A stretch of 64,000 nucleotides of DNA from contig FR893564.1 in NCBI GenBank assembly GCA_000433675.1, forward strand, positions 62,001 through 126,000, read 5' to 3'. This stretch comes from Clostridium sp. CAG:433. Lineage in GTDB: Bacteria > Bacillota_I > Bacilli_A > RF39 > UBA660. The first letter of the stretch is position 1, and every line of letters starts with the position of its first letter. Under the pieces are notes generated by a model. That model made no database searches and was not told where the DNA came from. It saw only the letters and a program-made list of their open reading frames with translations. Below are positions 62,663 through 64,000 of this stretch, one piece after another. A program made the position numbers and the translations under genes.

Positions 62663-63172
62663 ATGTACTATTTAAATTGTTTTTTTATTTATTCTTTTAT
62701 TGGTTTTGTATATGAAAATATAATTGAGTTTGTAAGAGGTAAAAAGCCTGGAAGCGGAATGCTTTATGGACCATTTACTCCTATATATGGAATAGGTGCT
62801 TTACTAATATTAGTTATTTCAAAATTTATATTTAATATACTTAATTTAAATAAGGTATTAGAAGTAATAATTATAGTTCTTTCTTTAACAATTATTTTAA
62901 CAGTTTTAGAATGGATAGGTGGAGTATTAATAGAAAAAATATTTCATGTTACATTTTGGGATTATAGTAATTTTAAATTTCATATTGGAAAATATATTGC
63001 ACTTGAAGTATCTTTTATATGGGCACTAGGATCTTTACTTGTCATATATGTACTCCAACCATTAATTAATAAATTTATATTTTTTATTCCAAGTTATGTT
63101 ACATATATACTAATAATTATATTTACTATTGATTTAGTCGTTACTTTTTCTAGTAAAAAAGTTCATAAATAG
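62663..63172 (+). CDS. Putative ABC transporter-type membrane protein (CmpB-like)
   Basis: 169 residues from ATG 62663 with GGTGAA upstream; a start at 62651 is possible. Four or five transmembrane helices. FVRGKKPGSGMLYGPFTPIYGIGA and EWIGGVLIEKIFHVTFWDYS match the ABC_trans_CmpB/YteU-type family of small polytopic proteins (PF06541-like). The substrate is unknown and no ATPase is nearby. Confidence 0.75.
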   Translation: MYYLNCFFIYSFIGFVYENIIEFVRGKKPGSGMLYGPFTPIYGIGALLILVISKFIFNILNLNKVLEVIIIVLSLTIILTVLEWIGGVLIEKIFHVTFWDYSNFKFHIGKYIALEVSFIWALGSLLVIYVLQPLINKFIFFIPSYVTYILIIIFTIDLVVTFSSKKVHK

Positions 63173-63219
63173 AGTATTAATTTATTATTTTAGATAAAAA
63201 TATAAATGGAGGAATTAAA

Positions 63220-63657
63220 ATGAATGAAAATGTAGAATTATTAAACTATATACACGAAGACTCTTTAATGGGAATATCATCACTTACTACAATGATTAGA
63301 AAATTAAATGATAAAGACAATAAAATAAAAAAATTAATTGAGTCTGAATTGAAAGATTATGAACATTATAAAAAAGAAAGTGAAAAAATGTTAAAAAAAT
63401 ATAAAGGTGAGGTATTAGAAGCAAGTATAATGGCAAAAACTATGGCTAAAATGAAACTTAATTTTGATATTATGAAAGATAATAGTGACTCAAAAATCGC
63501 AGATATTTTAACAAGAGGATTTACAATGGGTACAATAGATATGAATAAAAAAATAGATGAATATAAAAAGAGCGCTGATAAAAGTGTTTTAAAACTTGCT
63601 AAAGAATTTTTAGAATTTCAAAATAAAAATATAGAACTTTTAAAGGAATATTTATAG
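63220..63657 (+). CDS. Helical small protein, conserved in Firmicutes
   Basis: 145 residues, GGAGG before the ATG. Almost fully helical with HEDSLMGISSLTTMIRKL at the start, KMKLNFDIMKDNSDSKIADI in the middle and KLAKEFLEFQNKNIELLKEYL at the end. The pattern recalls small four-helix-bundle proteins seen in Clostridia and other gut Firmicutes (ferritin-like-like), but no metal motif is plain. Unknown role. A terminator follows at 63643. Confidence 0.6.
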   Translation: MNENVELLNYIHEDSLMGISSLTTMIRKLNDKDNKIKKLIESELKDYEHYKKESEKMLKKYKGEVLEASIMAKTMAKMKLNFDIMKDNSDSKIADILTRGFTMGTIDMNKKIDEYKKSADKSVLKLAKEFLEFQNKNIELLKEYL

Positions 63658-63675
63658 AATATTCCTTGTTTTTAT
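63643..63675 (+). terminator. Terminator of helical protein
   Basis: AAGGAATATT and AATATTCCTT arms overlapping the stop codon, then T-rich. Confidence 0.7.
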
Positions 63676-63718
63676 TTTTATATAGTATTACAATTATTAT
63701 AGTAGGTGAGGTAATAAA

Positions 63719-64000
63719 ATGAATATATTTGTAAGTTGTTCATCAAGTGATAAAATAAGCGATGAATATAAAGTAGTAACAAGATTTTTAATGGAAAATA
63801 TAAGTAAAGATAATGACTTAGTATTTGGATGCGCAAATAGAGGACTAATGGGGATTTGTTATAACGAATTTCTAAAAAATAATAGAAAAATAACAGGTGT
63901 TTGTTATGAAATGTACAAAAGTGATTTAGAAGGCTTAAAATTAGATGAAGTACATATGGTAAAAACACTAGAAGAAAGTAATAGATTTTTAGAAGAAAAT
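63719..64000 (+). CDS. LOG-family nucleotide-sugar hydrolase-like protein (3' truncated by window edge)
   Basis: 94 codons up to the window end. MNIFVSCSSSDKISDEYKVV and LVFGCANRGLMG resemble the Rossmann-like start of LOG/lysine-decarboxylase-like proteins, in which the G-G-x-x-G-x-M-G loop binds nucleotide; here it reads GCANRGLMG. Relatives release bases from nucleoside monophosphates (phosphoribohydrolases). The catalytic E motif would lie beyond the edge. AGGTGAGGTAAT precedes the ATG. Confidence 0.65.
   Translation, partial: MNIFVSCSSSDKISDEYKVVTRFLMENISKDNDLVFGCANRGLMGICYNEFLKNNRKITGVCYEMYKSDLEGLKLDEVHMVKTLEESNRFLEEN

Overview
The window comes from a very AT-rich, low-GC Gram-positive genome (Bacillota, probably class Bacilli). 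All conserved genes read with the standard bacterial code: Trp is TGG, and TGA is a rare stop. Shine-Dalgarno sequences are strong AGGAGG or GGTG types and promoters are TTGACA/TATAAT. A CotE-family spore coat protein next to rpsP suggests a spore-forming lineage. Pyruvate:ferredoxin oxidoreductase (NifJ) suggests an anaerobe. Together with the mobilizable elements this fits an uncultured gut Bacilli lineage, but that placement is inference.

Layout. (1) 1-2.85 kb: the 3' part of an LRR/transglutaminase-like protein, a degenerate PfkB kinase overlapping an Smr-domain gene, and tRNA-Thr(CGT). (2) 2.84-12.03 kb: an integrative mobilizable element flanked by a 37-bp direct repeat that starts in the tRNA-Thr 3' end. 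It carries a large serine recombinase behind a leader-peptide/attenuator, an oriT-like hairpin cluster, a MobV relaxase, a zincin-like protein, a gene with a frameshifted start, a structured RNA/pseudoknot region, and a 753-aa protein with eight HTH-like repeats joined to a sigma-70-like C-terminus. (3) 12-16.3 kb: accessory genes including two more zincin-like proteins and a tandem pair of paralogs of unknown function. (4) 16.4-32.4 kb: mostly core genome: a repeat-rich surface protein, priA, rpsB-tsf, frr, cotE, rpsP-khpA, a third family of zincin, nifJ, a DUF1653 gene, a candidate small RNA on the minus strand, and recG. (5) 32.5-44.0 kb: a second integrative mobilizable element with a tyrosine integrase, MobV relaxase, RepA-like ATPase and XRE repressor with paired operators. 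Its cargo is defensive: a DpnII-type restriction-modification system, an AIPR protein, and an AbiTii-like protein with an overlapping small membrane ORF. (6) 44.2-55 kb: accessory genes: a one-polypeptide restriction-modification enzyme, a divergent HTH/vWA pair, a RelB-Nudix fusion beside MazG, a frameshifted collagen-like protein, and two DUF3883-like paralogs, one of which has lost its catalytic residues. (7) 55-64 kb: a TetR-YhgE/Pip pair, MTA/SAH nucleosidase, tRNA-Met and tRNA-Leu(TAG), a 927-bp one-gene insertion behind tRNA-Leu, and small conserved proteins ending in a LOG-family gene cut by the window edge.

The two tRNA loci act as insertion points, and phage defence and mobilization genes dominate the accessory DNA. 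The least familiar object is the HTH-repeat/sigma-like protein and the structured noncoding DNA directly upstream of it (9.2-11.8 kb). Several genes carry apparent homopolymer frameshifts or lost catalytic residues. These may be real decay or phase variation, or assembly error; the sequence alone cannot decide.
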